DNA from: Phytohabitans houttuyneae
GTDB taxonomy: Bacteria; Actinomycetota; Actinomycetes; Mycobacteriales; Micromonosporaceae
Direction: 5' to 3'
Assembly (NCBI RefSeq): GCF_011764425.1
Contig: NZ_BLPF01000002.1
Span: forward strand, 806,997-870,996
Length of the DNA stretch: 64,000 nt
Shown one piece after another: positions 24,937 through 33,273 of this stretch. The notes beneath the pieces were generated by a model that was not told where the DNA came from, did not search any database, and worked only from the letters and a program-made list of their open reading frames with translations. Position numbers and translations under genes: made by a program. How positions within the stretch are numbered: position 1 is the first letter of the stretch; each line of letters begins with the position of its first letter.

Positions 24937-26406
24937 ATGTCTACGCTGATCGAGGATTTGTCGGAGTTTCTCGGTGGTCTCGACCTTGCCGACGTGCCAT
25001 CGCGCGTCGTCGATCTCGTGACCAGCCAGATCCTCTCGCAGCTCGCGACGATCCGGATCGGCATGCGAAACACCTACGGCCGGCAGCTCATCGAGGCGTT
25101 CGGCCCGCCGCTGCAGTCGGACGTCCAGCGCTCGGCGTGCGTGCTCGGCGCCATCGGGTCCTGGCTCAACCTCGAGGACACCTGCTTCGTCGGCCACCTG
25201 TCCAGCTCCGCGGTCGGTGTGCCGCTCGCCTACGCGTACGCCCGGCGGCTCGGTGGACCGGAGCTGATCACCGGGGTGCTGGCCGCCAACGAGTGCGCCG
25301 CCCGGCTGAGCGCCGCCGCGACGCTGGGCCCGTTCCGTGGCCAGACCGCCATGCACACGCACCTGGCCGGAGCGGTGGCCGGCCGGCTGCGGTGCGAGCG
25401 GGCGCCGCTGGAGCAGTGGAGCAACGCGCTGGGCATCGCCTTCACGATGGCGCCGTGGGCGTTGAACCACGGCTTCATGACCAGCGACGCGCGCGTGCTG
25501 CACGCGTTCAACCCGATCCGGTCGGCGATGGACTCGTGCGACGCGGCCGCGGTCGGGCTTACCGGACCAGCGGACATCCTGGAGCACCCGGGCGGCTTCC
25601 TCGACCAGTTCGCCACGGTGCCGCTGCCGGAGTCGGTCACCGCGGGGCTTGGCGAGCGCTGGCACACCGACACGCTGTCGTTCAAGCTGCATCCCGGCGG
25701 GCCGGGCATCGACACCGCGGTCGACTGCGCGATCGAGCTGCACGACGCCGTGGCCGAGCGGGGCGTCGACGACATCGCCGAGGTGACCGTGCGGGCCTCG
25801 CTCTACACGACGCTGGCCGACCGCACCGCCGCCGCGTACGTCGACGGGCCCGCCACACCGATGGGCGCGCTGCTGCTGCGGACCGAGTATTCGGTCGCGA
25901 CGGCTCTGATGACCGGCGGCCTGCGGCCGGACGACTTCCTGCCGCCGGCCGTCGGCCGGCACGAGCGGTGGCGGCTGGCCGCGAAGATCAAGCTGGACCA
26001 CGACGAGGTCATGACCCGCGAGCTGTTCTCCGGCGACGCGCCCTTCGGCGAGGCGATCCGGCAGGCGGGCAGCCGCGCCGACCCGTGGCTGCGGTCGGTC
26101 GGCGGCGACGAGCTGGTACAGCTGCTCGACGTGCCGGCCCCACCGCGCAAGTCGTTCACCAACGCCACCAAGCGCACCCCCGCGCGGGTGACCGTCAAGT
26201 TTCGCGACGGCACCGTCGTCTCCCGCGGGCGGCTGATCCCGGTCGGCGCGGCCGGGTCCGAGCGGTACGCCACGCACTACGAGCTGACCCGGGAGAAGTT
26301 CCTGGCGGCCGGCGGGCCACCGGACGTCGCCGACGCGGTGGCCGAGCTGTGCGACATCGGCCCGGCGGCGATGGGTTCGCTGATCCGCCAGGCCCTGTTC
26401 GGCTGA
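24937..26406 (+). CDS. MmgE/PrpD-family dehydratase-like protein 2 (VlmK type)
   Basis: A 489-residue paralogue of the 11964-13472 product, with the same landmarks: SQILSQLATIRIGM, GSWLNLEDTCFVGHLSSS, ANECAARLSAAATLGPFRGQ, RWHTDTLSFKLHPGGPGID. Identity by eye is high throughout, suggesting a duplication within the cluster. ATG 24937 lies about 120 bp beyond the SARP-type -10. If one copy performs the VlmK-type elimination, the other may act on a different intermediate, form a heteromer, or be redundant. It starts the plus-strand group that continues with the LLM oxidoreductase (32 bp gap). Confidence 0.87.
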   Translation: MSTLIEDLSEFLGGLDLADVPSRVVDLVTSQILSQLATIRIGMRNTYGRQLIEAFGPPLQSDVQRSACVLGAIGSWLNLEDTCFVGHLSSSAVGVPLAYAYARRLGGPELITGVLAANECAARLSAAATLGPFRGQTAMHTHLAGAVAGRLRCERAPLEQWSNALGIAFTMAPWALNHGFMTSDARVLHAFNPIRSAMDSCDAAAVGLTGPADILEHPGGFLDQFATVPLPESVTAGLGERWHTDTLSFKLHPGGPGIDTAVDCAIELHDAVAERGVDDIAEVTVRASLYTTLADRTAAAYVDGPATPMGALLLRTEYSVATALMTGGLRPDDFLPPAVGRHERWRLAAKIKLDHDEVMTRELFSGDAPFGEAIRQAGSRADPWLRSVGGDELVQLLDVPAPPRKSFTNATKRTPARVTVKFRDGTVVSRGRLIPVGAAGSERYATHYELTREKFLAAGGPPDVADAVAELCDIGPAAMGSLIRQALFG

Positions 26407-26438
26407 CGTTGCTGGTTGACAGACCGTAGGGAGCGAGG

Positions 26439-27401
26439 ATGAGCGTGCGCATCGGAGTCCAACTGCCGACCCGGGAGATGGCGATCACCGGCGACAGCTC
26501 GGTACCGCCGCTGCTGGAGTTCGCGCGCGAGGCGGAGCGGCTCGGCTTCGACTCGGTGTGGACCGGCGACTCGCTGACCGCGCGGCCGCGGCTGGACCCG
26601 ATCGTCGTACTGTCGGCGGTCAGCGCCGTGACCGAGCGGATCACCATCGGTACGGCCGCGCTCACCGCCGCGCTGCGGCATCCGTTGATCGGCGCGAACA
26701 TGCTCGCCAGCCTCGACCACGCCAGCGGCGGACGGCTGCGGGTGGGCCTCGGTTCGGGCTTCCCGATCCCCGAGTCGGTCGAGGAGTTCGCCGCCGTGGG
26801 ACTGCCGTTCGAGGCGCGCGCGGCCCGGCTCGACGAGATCGTGCGGCTGTGGCGGGAGACCTGGCGCGACGGTACGCACCGGGCGGCCGCCTTCGACGGC
26901 AGGTTCTGGCAGATCAAGGGCATCGACCGGCTGCTGCCACCGGCCACGCCCGGCGGTCCCCGGCTCTGGCTGGCCAGCAGCGACACGCCCCGCGTGCTGA
27001 AGCGGGTCGCCGCGCTGTACGACGGGTGGCTGCCCTTCGTGCCCAGCGCCGAGCAGTACGAGCGCGCCTGGCGCCGGATCGGCGAGCTGGCCGGTGAGCG
27101 CGGCCGGCCGCTGGAGTCGATCACACCGGGCCTCTACGCGACCGTCCACGTCAACCCCGACCCGGCGCGTGCGGAAGCCGAGCTCGAGCGCTACGTGCAG
27201 GGCTACTACGCGCGCTCCCTCGAGTTCATGACCTCCATCCAGGCGTACCACGGCGGCAGCGCGGCCGACTGCGCCCGCTGGCTGGCCGGCTACGTCGAGG
27301 CCGGCGCCCGCCACATCGTGCTGCGCATCGGCGCGATGCGGCCGGTGACCCAGCTGGAGCGGGCCGCCGAGGTGCGCGAGCTCGTGCTGGCCGGCCGCTA
27401 G
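26439..27401 (+). CDS. Luciferase-like (LLM) flavin- or F420-dependent oxidoreductase
   Basis: A 320-residue TIM-barrel protein of the bacterial luciferase/LLM superfamily. Features include SVRIGVQLPTRE at the start, AREAERLGFDSVWTGDSLTA, and ASGGRLRVGLGSGFPIPE with the flavin/F420 phosphate-binding Gly loop. Start ATG 26439 has GGGAGCGAGG upstream. Relatives are FMNH2 monooxygenases or F420-dependent reductases/dehydrogenases, and sequence alone does not decide which. In context it could oxidise nitrogen or reduce a double bond of the azoxy product. No LLM enzyme is part of the valanimycin set that I know of, so this marks a pathway-specific step. Confidence 0.87.
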   Translation: MSVRIGVQLPTREMAITGDSSVPPLLEFAREAERLGFDSVWTGDSLTARPRLDPIVVLSAVSAVTERITIGTAALTAALRHPLIGANMLASLDHASGGRLRVGLGSGFPIPESVEEFAAVGLPFEARAARLDEIVRLWRETWRDGTHRAAAFDGRFWQIKGIDRLLPPATPGGPRLWLASSDTPRVLKRVAALYDGWLPFVPSAEQYERAWRRIGELAGERGRPLESITPGLYATVHVNPDPARAEAELERYVQGYYARSLEFMTSIQAYHGGSAADCARWLAGYVEAGARHIVLRIGAMRPVTQLERAAEVRELVLAGR

Positions 27402-27440
27402 AATCCGGCTCGACCGCGCCGCGAGACTCGGAGGACCCGC

Positions 27441-27857
27441 ATGGCGGCAGACCGCCAGGGTGACATCGACAAGCTGATCGCCCTGATGCCTTATGGTCTG
27501 GCGCTCGGCATCCGCCTGCGGGAGGCCACCGCGGAGGTGGTCCGGGGGAGCCTGGACTGGTCCGCGGAGCGCTGCACGACCGGCGGCGTGCTGCACGGCG
27601 GGGCGCTGATGAGCCTGGCCGACGCCACCGGCGGCATCAGTGCGTACCTGAACCTGCCGGGGGGCGCCAGCACCACGACGGTGGAGTCGAAGACCAACTT
27701 CTTCCGCGCCGTGCGCGCCGGCGCGGTCCACGCGACGAGCCGGCCGTTGCACGCCGGCAGGTCCTTCATCGTGGTGCAGACCGACCTGGTCGACGACGAG
27801 GACCGGCGGGTGTCGCTGACCCTACAGACGCAGGCGGTGCTGCGACCCACGGCATGA
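27441..27857 (+). CDS. PaaI-type hot-dog thioesterase
   Basis: A 138-residue hot-dog protein with the PaaI/YbgC-like pattern: RCTTGGVLHGGALMSLADATGG (HGG motif and catalytic Asp), then TTTVESKTNFFRAVRAG. It hydrolyses acyl- or aryl-CoA thioesters. ATG 27441 follows GGAGG. It is the last gene of the plus-strand group that begins with MmgE/PrpD gene 2, and ends 5 bp before a strong bidirectional terminator. It may clear blocked CoA intermediates or release a product acid. Confidence 0.85.
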   Translation: MAADRQGDIDKLIALMPYGLALGIRLREATAEVVRGSLDWSAERCTTGGVLHGGALMSLADATGGISAYLNLPGGASTTTVESKTNFFRAVRAGAVHATSRPLHAGRSFIVVQTDLVDDEDRRVSLTLQTQAVLRPTA

Positions 27858-27861
27858 GAAC

Positions 27862-27893
27862 ACCGGGGCGGCGGGACAGCCCGCCGCCCCGGT
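27862..27893. terminator. Bidirectional terminator between convergent operons
   Basis: A perfect 14-bp stem (ACCGGGGCGGCGGG and its complement) with the tetraloop ACAG. It lies 4 bp after the PaaI stop and 9 bp after the permease stop on the opposite strand. Confidence 0.8.
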
Positions 27894-27902
27894 TCCGGTG
27901 GG

Positions 27903-29390
27903 TCAGCGCCTGGACCCGAGCACCACCTCGGGGCGGGCGGGGACGGGGGCCGGATCGGACTGTGCCTGCACCTCGGCCAGATCCCGGTACCGCTCGGGCC
28001 GGGCGGTGCGCATCCACCTGGCGTAGACCAAGCCGGCGACGGCGGCGATCACGTAGAGCCAGGGCATGTAGTTGATGACCGCCAGGCTTGTGCCGGTCAG
28101 CAGCGAGTAGTTGAGGCTGAGCAGCACCGTCGCGGCGATCAGCCCGGCCGCGCCGAGCGCCGGAGCGAGCGTGGTGCGCCACCAGTGCCGGTCGGGATGC
28201 CGGCGGAAGTACGCGATGACGGAGATGGCCGCGCATCCCTGCAGCAGCACGATGCCGAGCGTGCCCAGGCCGATCATGCTGGATGCCAGCGCGACGTACG
28301 GGTCCAGGCCGCCGATCGCGAACACCACGATGACGGCCATGGAGATGGTGATCTGCACCAGGCTGGCGCGGTGCGGCGACCGGTGTCTGCTGTGGACGCC
28401 GCCGAGCCAGCCGGGCAGCACCCGCTCGCGGCCCAGGACGTAGACGTACCGGTTGGTCGCGTTGTGCAGGGCGAGCATGCACGCGAAGAGGCTGGTGCAG
28501 AGCAGCACCTGCATGATCGTGGTGGCCGCGCCGCCGATGTGCCGGTCGCTGAGCACGAAGAACAGGTCACCCAGCTGCTCGCCGGCCACCTCGCGCACCC
28601 GGTCCGCGCCGACGCCGCCGACCGCCACCAGGCTCGTGAGCGTGTAGAAGAGCGAGATGACCACCACCGCGATGTACGTGGCCCGAGGCACGCTCCGCGT
28701 CGGGTCGTGTGCCTCCTCGCCGTACAGCGCGGCGGACTCGAAGCCGATGAACGAGGCGAACGCGAACATCATCGCCACCGCCGCCCCGCTGCCGAACGCC
28801 ACGCCCGGGCTGAACGACGTCGTCGCCGGCAGCGCCGACAGGCCGTCGTGCGCGACCACCGCGATGTCGAGCGCCACCAGGATCCCGACCTCGCCGACGA
28901 TGAGCAGCGCCAGTACCCGCGCGCTGAGATCGACCTGGCGGTAGCCGAGCACCGCGACGACGAGGCCGCCGGCGGCGGCCCACACGACCCAGTGCACGTC
29001 CAGGCCGTGCGAGCGCGCGATCGACTGGGTGAAGTAGCCGAACGCGCCGAGTACGCCGATGGTGATGGCGTTGTAGGCGATGGCGGCGATGAGGCCGCCG
29101 GCGACGGCCACCGGCTTGCCGAGGCCGCTGGACAGGTACGTGTAGAAGCCGCCGGCGTTGACGATGCGCCGGCTCATCGCGGCGTATCCGACCGAGAAGC
29201 ACAGCAGCGTCAGCCCTGCGAACGCGAACATCGCCGGTACGCCCGCGCCGTTGCCGATGACGAACGCGAGCGGCACGGTGGCGACCATGGCCCCGAGGGG
29301 CGTGGCCGCCGCGACGATCAGAAAGACGATCTTGCCGGTGGACAGCGACGGCTTCAGGTGGGTGGCGGCCGCGGTCGGGTTGGTGGCCAT
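27903..29390 (-). CDS. APC-superfamily amino acid permease
   Basis: A 495-residue integral membrane protein with about 12 segments and the APC signature near the N terminus (IVFLIVAAATPLGAMVATVP, then VIGNGAGVPAMFAFAG) and a FIGFESAALYGEEAHDPTRS loop typical of APC antiporters/permeases. Its ATG overlaps the ACP stop by one base (TGATG). As the last gene of the ten-gene azoxy operon it may import a precursor amino acid such as serine or an amine donor, or move an amine-containing intermediate. The substrate is unknown. Confidence 0.87.
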   Translation of the reverse strand: MATNPTAAATHLKPSLSTGKIVFLIVAAATPLGAMVATVPLAFVIGNGAGVPAMFAFAGLTLLCFSVGYAAMSRRIVNAGGFYTYLSSGLGKPVAVAGGLIAAIAYNAITIGVLGAFGYFTQSIARSHGLDVHWVVWAAAGGLVVAVLGYRQVDLSARVLALLIVGEVGILVALDIAVVAHDGLSALPATTSFSPGVAFGSGAAVAMMFAFASFIGFESAALYGEEAHDPTRSVPRATYIAVVVISLFYTLTSLVAVGGVGADRVREVAGEQLGDLFFVLSDRHIGGAATTIMQVLLCTSLFACMLALHNATNRYVYVLGRERVLPGWLGGVHSRHRSPHRASLVQITISMAVIVVFAIGGLDPYVALASSMIGLGTLGIVLLQGCAAISVIAYFRRHPDRHWWRTTLAPALGAAGLIAATVLLSLNYSLLTGTSLAVINYMPWLYVIAAVAGLVYARWMRTARPERYRDLAEVQAQSDPAPVPARPEVVLGSRR

Positions 29391-29620
29391 CAGATTCTCG
29401 CCACTCGGCTTTCGATCAGGTCGATGATGGCGTCCAGCCGCTGCGCCTCGAGCAGCTCGTCGTCGGTGACCTTCGGCCCCCACTCGTGCTCGACGGCCAT
29501 CGCCAGCTCGACCACGTCCAGGGAGTCCAGACCCAGGTCATCCAGCGTGGCGTCCGGTGTTATCCGGTCCACCTCCACCTGGTACTTGCTGGCGATGAGG
29601 CTCTTCAATGGTTCGAACAT
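29390..29620 (-). CDS. Free acyl carrier protein 2
   Basis: A 76-residue ACP with LDDLGLDSLDVVELAMAVEHEW (Ser about residue 35), close to fatty-acid-type ACPs. ATG 29620 follows AGGAAGG; the TTG two codons earlier is less likely. It is directly downstream of the KASIII gene, so it probably takes the product of that condensation. It differs clearly from ACP 1, suggesting two carrier-bound stages. Confidence 0.9.
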   Translation of the reverse strand: MFEPLKSLIASKYQVEVDRITPDATLDDLGLDSLDVVELAMAVEHEWGPKVTDDELLEAQRLDAIIDLIESRVARI

Positions 29621-29659
29621 GGTCAACCTTCCTGGGTTTCGATCGATGTGCGGGTCGCG

Positions 29660-30685
29660 TCAGCGGCTCGGCAGGGCGGTGACGTGAGGCCAGACCAGCG
29701 TCGTCGCGCCCCAGGCGAGGCCCCCGCCGAACGCGGCGACGAGCACCCGGTGTCCGGGCTCCAGCCGTCCGTCCGCCGCGGACTCGGTGAGCAGCAGGGG
29801 TACCGAGGCGGCCGCGGTGTTGCCGACCTCCGCGATGTTGCCGAGCACGCGGGCGGGCTCGATGCCCAGCCGCTCCGCCACCGCGGCGGCGATCCTGGCG
29901 TTGGCCTGGTGCGGTACGAAGCGGTCGACGTCGCCGGGCTCCCAACCGGCCAGCTCCAGCGACTCCAGGGCCGCCGCCGTCATCCGCTCCACCGCGTGCC
30001 GGTACACGTCGCCGCCGCGCATCTGGAAGTAGTGCTCCGCCGGCGCGGCGGGTACCCCGGACGAGCGCTGGCGGGACCCGCCGGCCGGAATGTTGATCAG
30101 CTCGCTGTGCTCGCCGTCGCTGCCCAGCACGCAGCGCCCGATGGCGCCGGGCTCGTCCGCGCGCCCGGCGCGCAGCACCAGCGCCGCGGCACCGTCACCG
30201 AAGATGGCCCGGGTGGTCCGGTCGGCGGGGTCGAGGATCGTCGAGTACGTCTCGGCGCCGATCAGCAGCACCCGGGTCGCGGCGCCGGAGGCGACCAGCC
30301 CGGCGGAGACGGCCACGCCGTAAAGGAAGCCGGCGCAAACCGCCGAGACGTCGAACGCCGCGCGGCCGGTCAGGCCCAGCCTGGCGGCCACCTCCGGCGC
30401 GGTCGCCGGGCAGAGCCGGTCCGGGGTGGTCGTGGCCAAAACCACCGCGTCGACCATGTCGTCGTCGGCCGCCTTCATGGCCAGCATGCCCGCCTCGACC
30501 GCCAGGTCGCTGGTGCTCACGCCCCGCTCCACCCAGCGGCGCGTCGCGATGCCGGTGCGGCTGCGGATCCACTCGTCGGAGGTGTCCAGATGGGCGGCCA
30601 GGTCGTCGTTGGTGACGATCCGGGGAGGCAGGTACGAGCCCAGCCCGGCCACCACGGCGTGCGTGCCCGCCCGCGCCGCGCTCAT
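29660..30685 (-). CDS. Beta-ketoacyl-ACP synthase III (KASIII/FabH-like)
   Basis: A 341-residue thiolase-fold enzyme with Cys in DVSAVCAGFLYG (about residue 115), His in FVPHQANARI (about 258) and Asn in EVGNTAAASVP (about 288): the full Cys-His-Asn triad. It condenses an acyl-CoA with malonyl-ACP, or transfers an acyl group. Its ATG overlaps the stop of the ferritin-like gene by 4 bp (ATGA). Together with ACP 2 it may start chain formation from an unusual acyl-CoA, or join an acyl group to the azoxy part. It is not among the valanimycin functions I know. Confidence 0.9.
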   Translation of the reverse strand: MSAARAGTHAVVAGLGSYLPPRIVTNDDLAAHLDTSDEWIRSRTGIATRRWVERGVSTSDLAVEAGMLAMKAADDDMVDAVVLATTTPDRLCPATAPEVAARLGLTGRAAFDVSAVCAGFLYGVAVSAGLVASGAATRVLLIGAETYSTILDPADRTTRAIFGDGAAALVLRAGRADEPGAIGRCVLGSDGEHSELINIPAGGSRQRSSGVPAAPAEHYFQMRGGDVYRHAVERMTAAALESLELAGWEPGDVDRFVPHQANARIAAAVAERLGIEPARVLGNIAEVGNTAAASVPLLLTESAADGRLEPGHRVLVAAFGGGLAWGATTLVWPHVTALPSR

Positions 30686-31668
30686 GGCTCCTGCCTGGTC
30701 AGCATCAGCGGCAGCGCCTCCGGGATGCCCATGTACGAAAGGCGCACCTTGGCCATCTCGTCGGTCCACTGCTCGGCGGTGTCGTAGCGCCCCTCGGGGG
30801 TGGTGTCCAGAAGCCGCACGCCGGGCCACGCCTCGTAGTCGGCGATCAGGTGCGCGTGCTCGTGCATCCCGGCCTGGAAGAGCTCCTCGCGCTCCAGCAC
30901 GTACTTGCGGTCCGGGATCCCGTCCCACAGCTGCCGGCCCCGGGTCAGGATGTCCAGCAGGCGCGGGCGGTAGCCGGGCTCGCGGATCAGGCGCTCGCGG
31001 ACGATCGAGCTGCCGACGGACAGGTGCCGGATCTCGTCGATCGACGCGCCGCGGGCGATCGCGCCGGCCGCCGGGTCCAGCACGTTCCACTTCCGCTCGC
31101 TCAGCTCTGCCGCCGGAGCCAGCACACCCTCGATGACGATGGTGAACACCGCGACGCCGCCGATGAAGTCGTCCTCGTCGCGGACCGCGCTCAGCGCGAA
31201 GTCGAGGATCGGGTCGACCACGTCACGGCGGTAGTCGGCGGAGATCTCGGCGATGGTGGCGTGCAGGGTGTCGGCCGGTACGCCCATCTCCAGCAGGTGG
31301 CCGCGGAACACCATCGAATGCCGCGCCTCGTCCAGCAGCTGGGTGGCGTAGAACTCCATGTCCGGCACCGTCGGCGCGTTGGCCACGTAGTAGGACAGCA
31401 CCCGGGTGGCCTGCTCCTCGGCGACCGACCGGTAGGCCAGCTCCATCACCAGCGCGTCGCGCAGCGGGCCGGGCTGGCGCATGTGCTCCGGCGTGCCCTC
31501 GTGCTCGGCGTGGCCGGTGGCGGCCCGGCCGGCCAGGGTGCCCTGTGCGACGTTGCGCAGCCAGTAGCTCAGGTCGCACTGGCTCGCCGTGAGGTTGAGG
31601 TTCATCGCGCCGTCGAGCAGTCCGGGAGCGGTGTCCCAGTCCGTCTCCGCGTTCGTGGGTGTGGTCAT
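30682..31668 (-). CDS. Ferritin-like di-iron oxygenase (VlmB/AurF-like)
   Basis: A 328-residue helical protein with two iron-binding ExxH-type motifs, LLDEARHSM (about residue 113) and SIDEIRHLS (about 210), and further Glu residues in VAEEQ and IVIEGV that can complete a di-iron site. The pattern matches ferritin-like N-oxygenases and the VlmB-type proteins of azoxy clusters. ATG 31668 follows AAGGGA. Its position in a tight operon with the membrane protein and flavin reductase supports a role in oxidising an N-N intermediate to the azoxy group, as I recall being proposed for VlmB. Direct N-oxygenation of an amine is an alternative. Confidence 0.8.
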   Translation of the reverse strand: MTTPTNAETDWDTAPGLLDGAMNLNLTASQCDLSYWLRNVAQGTLAGRAATGHAEHEGTPEHMRQPGPLRDALVMELAYRSVAEEQATRVLSYYVANAPTVPDMEFYATQLLDEARHSMVFRGHLLEMGVPADTLHATIAEISADYRRDVVDPILDFALSAVRDEDDFIGGVAVFTIVIEGVLAPAAELSERKWNVLDPAAGAIARGASIDEIRHLSVGSSIVRERLIREPGYRPRLLDILTRGRQLWDGIPDRKYVLEREELFQAGMHEHAHLIADYEAWPGVRLLDTTPEGRYDTAEQWTDEMAKVRLSYMGIPEALPLMLTRQEP

Positions 31669-31686
31669 TCGACGTCCCTTCGAAGG

Positions 31687-32259
31687 TCAGTCCAGCGTCG
31701 TGGTGCAAGGGCTGGTGCCGGCCCGCCCACGGATCACGTCGCGCAGCTCGGCGCCGTGCAGGGCCCCGGCGAAACTCAGCAGCGGGCCGCCGACCCCGAC
31801 GGTGCCGTCGACCACCTCGCCGAGCAGCAGCTCGTGGTCGCCGGCGCCGACGTGGCCGTGGACTCGACAGATCAGTACGGACAGTGCGCTGCGCAGCAGC
31901 GGCAGGCCGGTGGCGGGGTCCGGCTCCCAGTCGATGAGCGCGAACTGCTTGTGCCCGGCCGGGCGGGCCGGATTGGCGAACCAGTCGGCGATCAGCGACT
32001 GCCGCTCCGACAGCACGTTGACCGCGAACTGGCCGCTGGCCACCGCCAGCCTGGTGAGCGTGGAGCCGGTACGCAGCCCGGCGGCCACGATGAGCGGGCC
32101 GCGGGAGACAAGGCTCGCCGCGCTGACGGTGGCACCGTGCACGGTGTCCTCGTGCGCCGCGGTCAGCAGGGTCACCCCGGTGGTCAGGCGCGCCGCCGCC
32201 GCCTGCAGTGCGCGGCGGCGGGCGTTCTGCTTGGTGCTCGGCCTTTGGTCGACGGTCAT
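31687..32259 (-). CDS. Flavin reductase (VlmR type)
   Basis: A 190-residue flavin_reduct-domain protein with the split beta-barrel pattern HGATVSAASLVSRGPLIVAA, FAVNVLSERQSLIADWFANP and GDHELLLGEVVDG. It uses NAD(P)H to make free FADH2/FMNH2 for a two-component monooxygenase. In valanimycin biosynthesis VlmR serves the N-hydroxylase VlmH. The partner here is the acyl-CoA-dehydrogenase-fold protein at 34607. Its ATG at 32259 overlaps the stop of the membrane-protein gene (ATGA). Confidence 0.9.
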   Translation of the reverse strand: MTVDQRPSTKQNARRRALQAAAARLTTGVTLLTAAHEDTVHGATVSAASLVSRGPLIVAAGLRTGSTLTRLAVASGQFAVNVLSERQSLIADWFANPARPAGHKQFALIDWEPDPATGLPLLRSALSVLICRVHGHVGAGDHELLLGEVVDGTVGVGGPLLSFAGALHGAELRDVIRGRAGTSPCTTTLD

Positions 32260-32753
32260 CGAGTCGCACCCGCGCCGGTGGCCACCGGCTGCTCGGACGC
32301 GGCCGGGGCACCGCCACCGGTGAGCTTCTGGATGAACTGCTGGAACGCGGGGTTCGGCACCGGCTCGAAGGGCAGCTTGAACGACTTGAGGAAGTTGCCG
32401 AAGATGCCCCGGTCGGCGAACAGGTGCAGCGGCAGCACCAGCAGAGTCCAATCTGGACCGTAGACGAGCGTCCAGACCACGGCCACCGCGCCCTGCGTCA
32501 CCATGCTGTGCATGATGTTGTAGGCGACGTAGTAGCCCTTGCTGATGTGCCCGGTCTTACTGCGCCGGAAGGCGATCGCGCCGGGGATGTACCCGATCAG
32601 GTCGATGTAGACGAACAGCAGGATCGCCGGGATCCACCTGATCTCGCCGATGTGCATGATGAACAGCACCAGGGCGACGAGGAGCCCGAAGAGGTACTCC
32701 GCGCGGTGCAGGCGGTAGGTGTTGGGGGTTTCGAACTGGTTGGCCATGTCCAT
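32256..32753 (-). CDS. Small integral membrane protein of the azoxy operon (VlmO type?)
   Basis: A 165-residue protein with four hydrophobic segments at about 20-36, 39-59, 76-98 and 100-113. His and acidic residues line their ends (YRLHRAEYLF, FIMHIGEIRW, YVAYNIMHSM, LPLHLFADRG), which could bind metal or a cofactor. A Pro-rich tail follows. ATG 32753 has AGAGGTGG 6 bp upstream. Membrane proteins of unknown or N-N-forming function (VlmO) are a hallmark of azoxy clusters. Assignment rests on size, topology and neighbours, not on an alignment. If it is VlmO-like it would act on the O-seryl hydroxylamine. Confidence 0.65.
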   Translation of the reverse strand: MDMANQFETPNTYRLHRAEYLFGLLVALVLFIMHIGEIRWIPAILLFVYIDLIGYIPGAIAFRRSKTGHISKGYYVAYNIMHSMVTQGAVAVVWTLVYGPDWTLLVLPLHLFADRGIFGNFLKSFKLPFEPVPNPAFQQFIQKLTGGGAPAASEQPVATGAGATR

Positions 32754-32765
32754 GGTGGACCACCT

Positions 32766-33272
32766 CTAGTTGGAATTCCTGGCGCCGGCCATGCCCGCGC
32801 CATCGGTTACGGGTACGAGCTCCAGGTCACCGCCGAGCCGGACCTTTTCGTGCAGGCCGACGATCGCCCACGCCACCGTCTCCTTGATGACCCGCTCGGC
32901 GATCGGGTCCAGGATTCCGGCGAGGCTGTCGATGCCGAAGTCGAAGTCACACTCGAAGTGCAGGACGCAGTCGTCGCCGTCCTGCTCGAACGTCCAGAAG
33001 CCACCGAACTCGTCGAAGTCGCCGTCGGTCTGCTCGAACTCGACGCGCAGCTCCTCCTTGAGGTAGCGCTCCGTCTCCGACCAGGTCAGCAGCCCGCTGC
33101 GGAACAGCAGCTCCCAGCTTGACGACCCGGTCGGGTTGGGGCGTGACTCGTAGACGGTGGTCGACTGCACGTGCGGCGACAGCTCGGGGTACAGCCGGAA
33201 CTGCAGCACGTTCTCGAAGACTGTCTCGGCGCGCTCGCCGAAGATCACGGCGTCCAGGATGACCTTGCGCAT
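32766..33272 (-). CDS. SRPBCC (polyketide cyclase/START-like) protein
   Basis: A 168-residue protein with the helix-grip pattern: ETVFENVLQFRLYPELSPHV near the start, SSWELLFRSGLLTWSETERY, and a final long helix ERVIKETVAWAIVGLHEKV. Such proteins bind hydrophobic ligands and sometimes catalyse cyclisation or dehydration. Start ATG 33272 is one base past the aminotransferase stop. It lies between the amine-forming and N-N-forming genes, so it may hold or transform a lipophilic hydroxylamine or its seryl ester. A counterpart of the unassigned VlmG is possible but not shown. Confidence 0.75.
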   Translation of the reverse strand: MRKVILDAVIFGERAETVFENVLQFRLYPELSPHVQSTTVYESRPNPTGSSSWELLFRSGLLTWSETERYLKEELRVEFEQTDGDFDEFGGFWTFEQDGDDCVLHFECDFDFGIDSLAGILDPIAERVIKETVAWAIVGLHEKVRLGGDLELVPVTDGAGMAGARNSN

Positions 33273-33273
33273 G

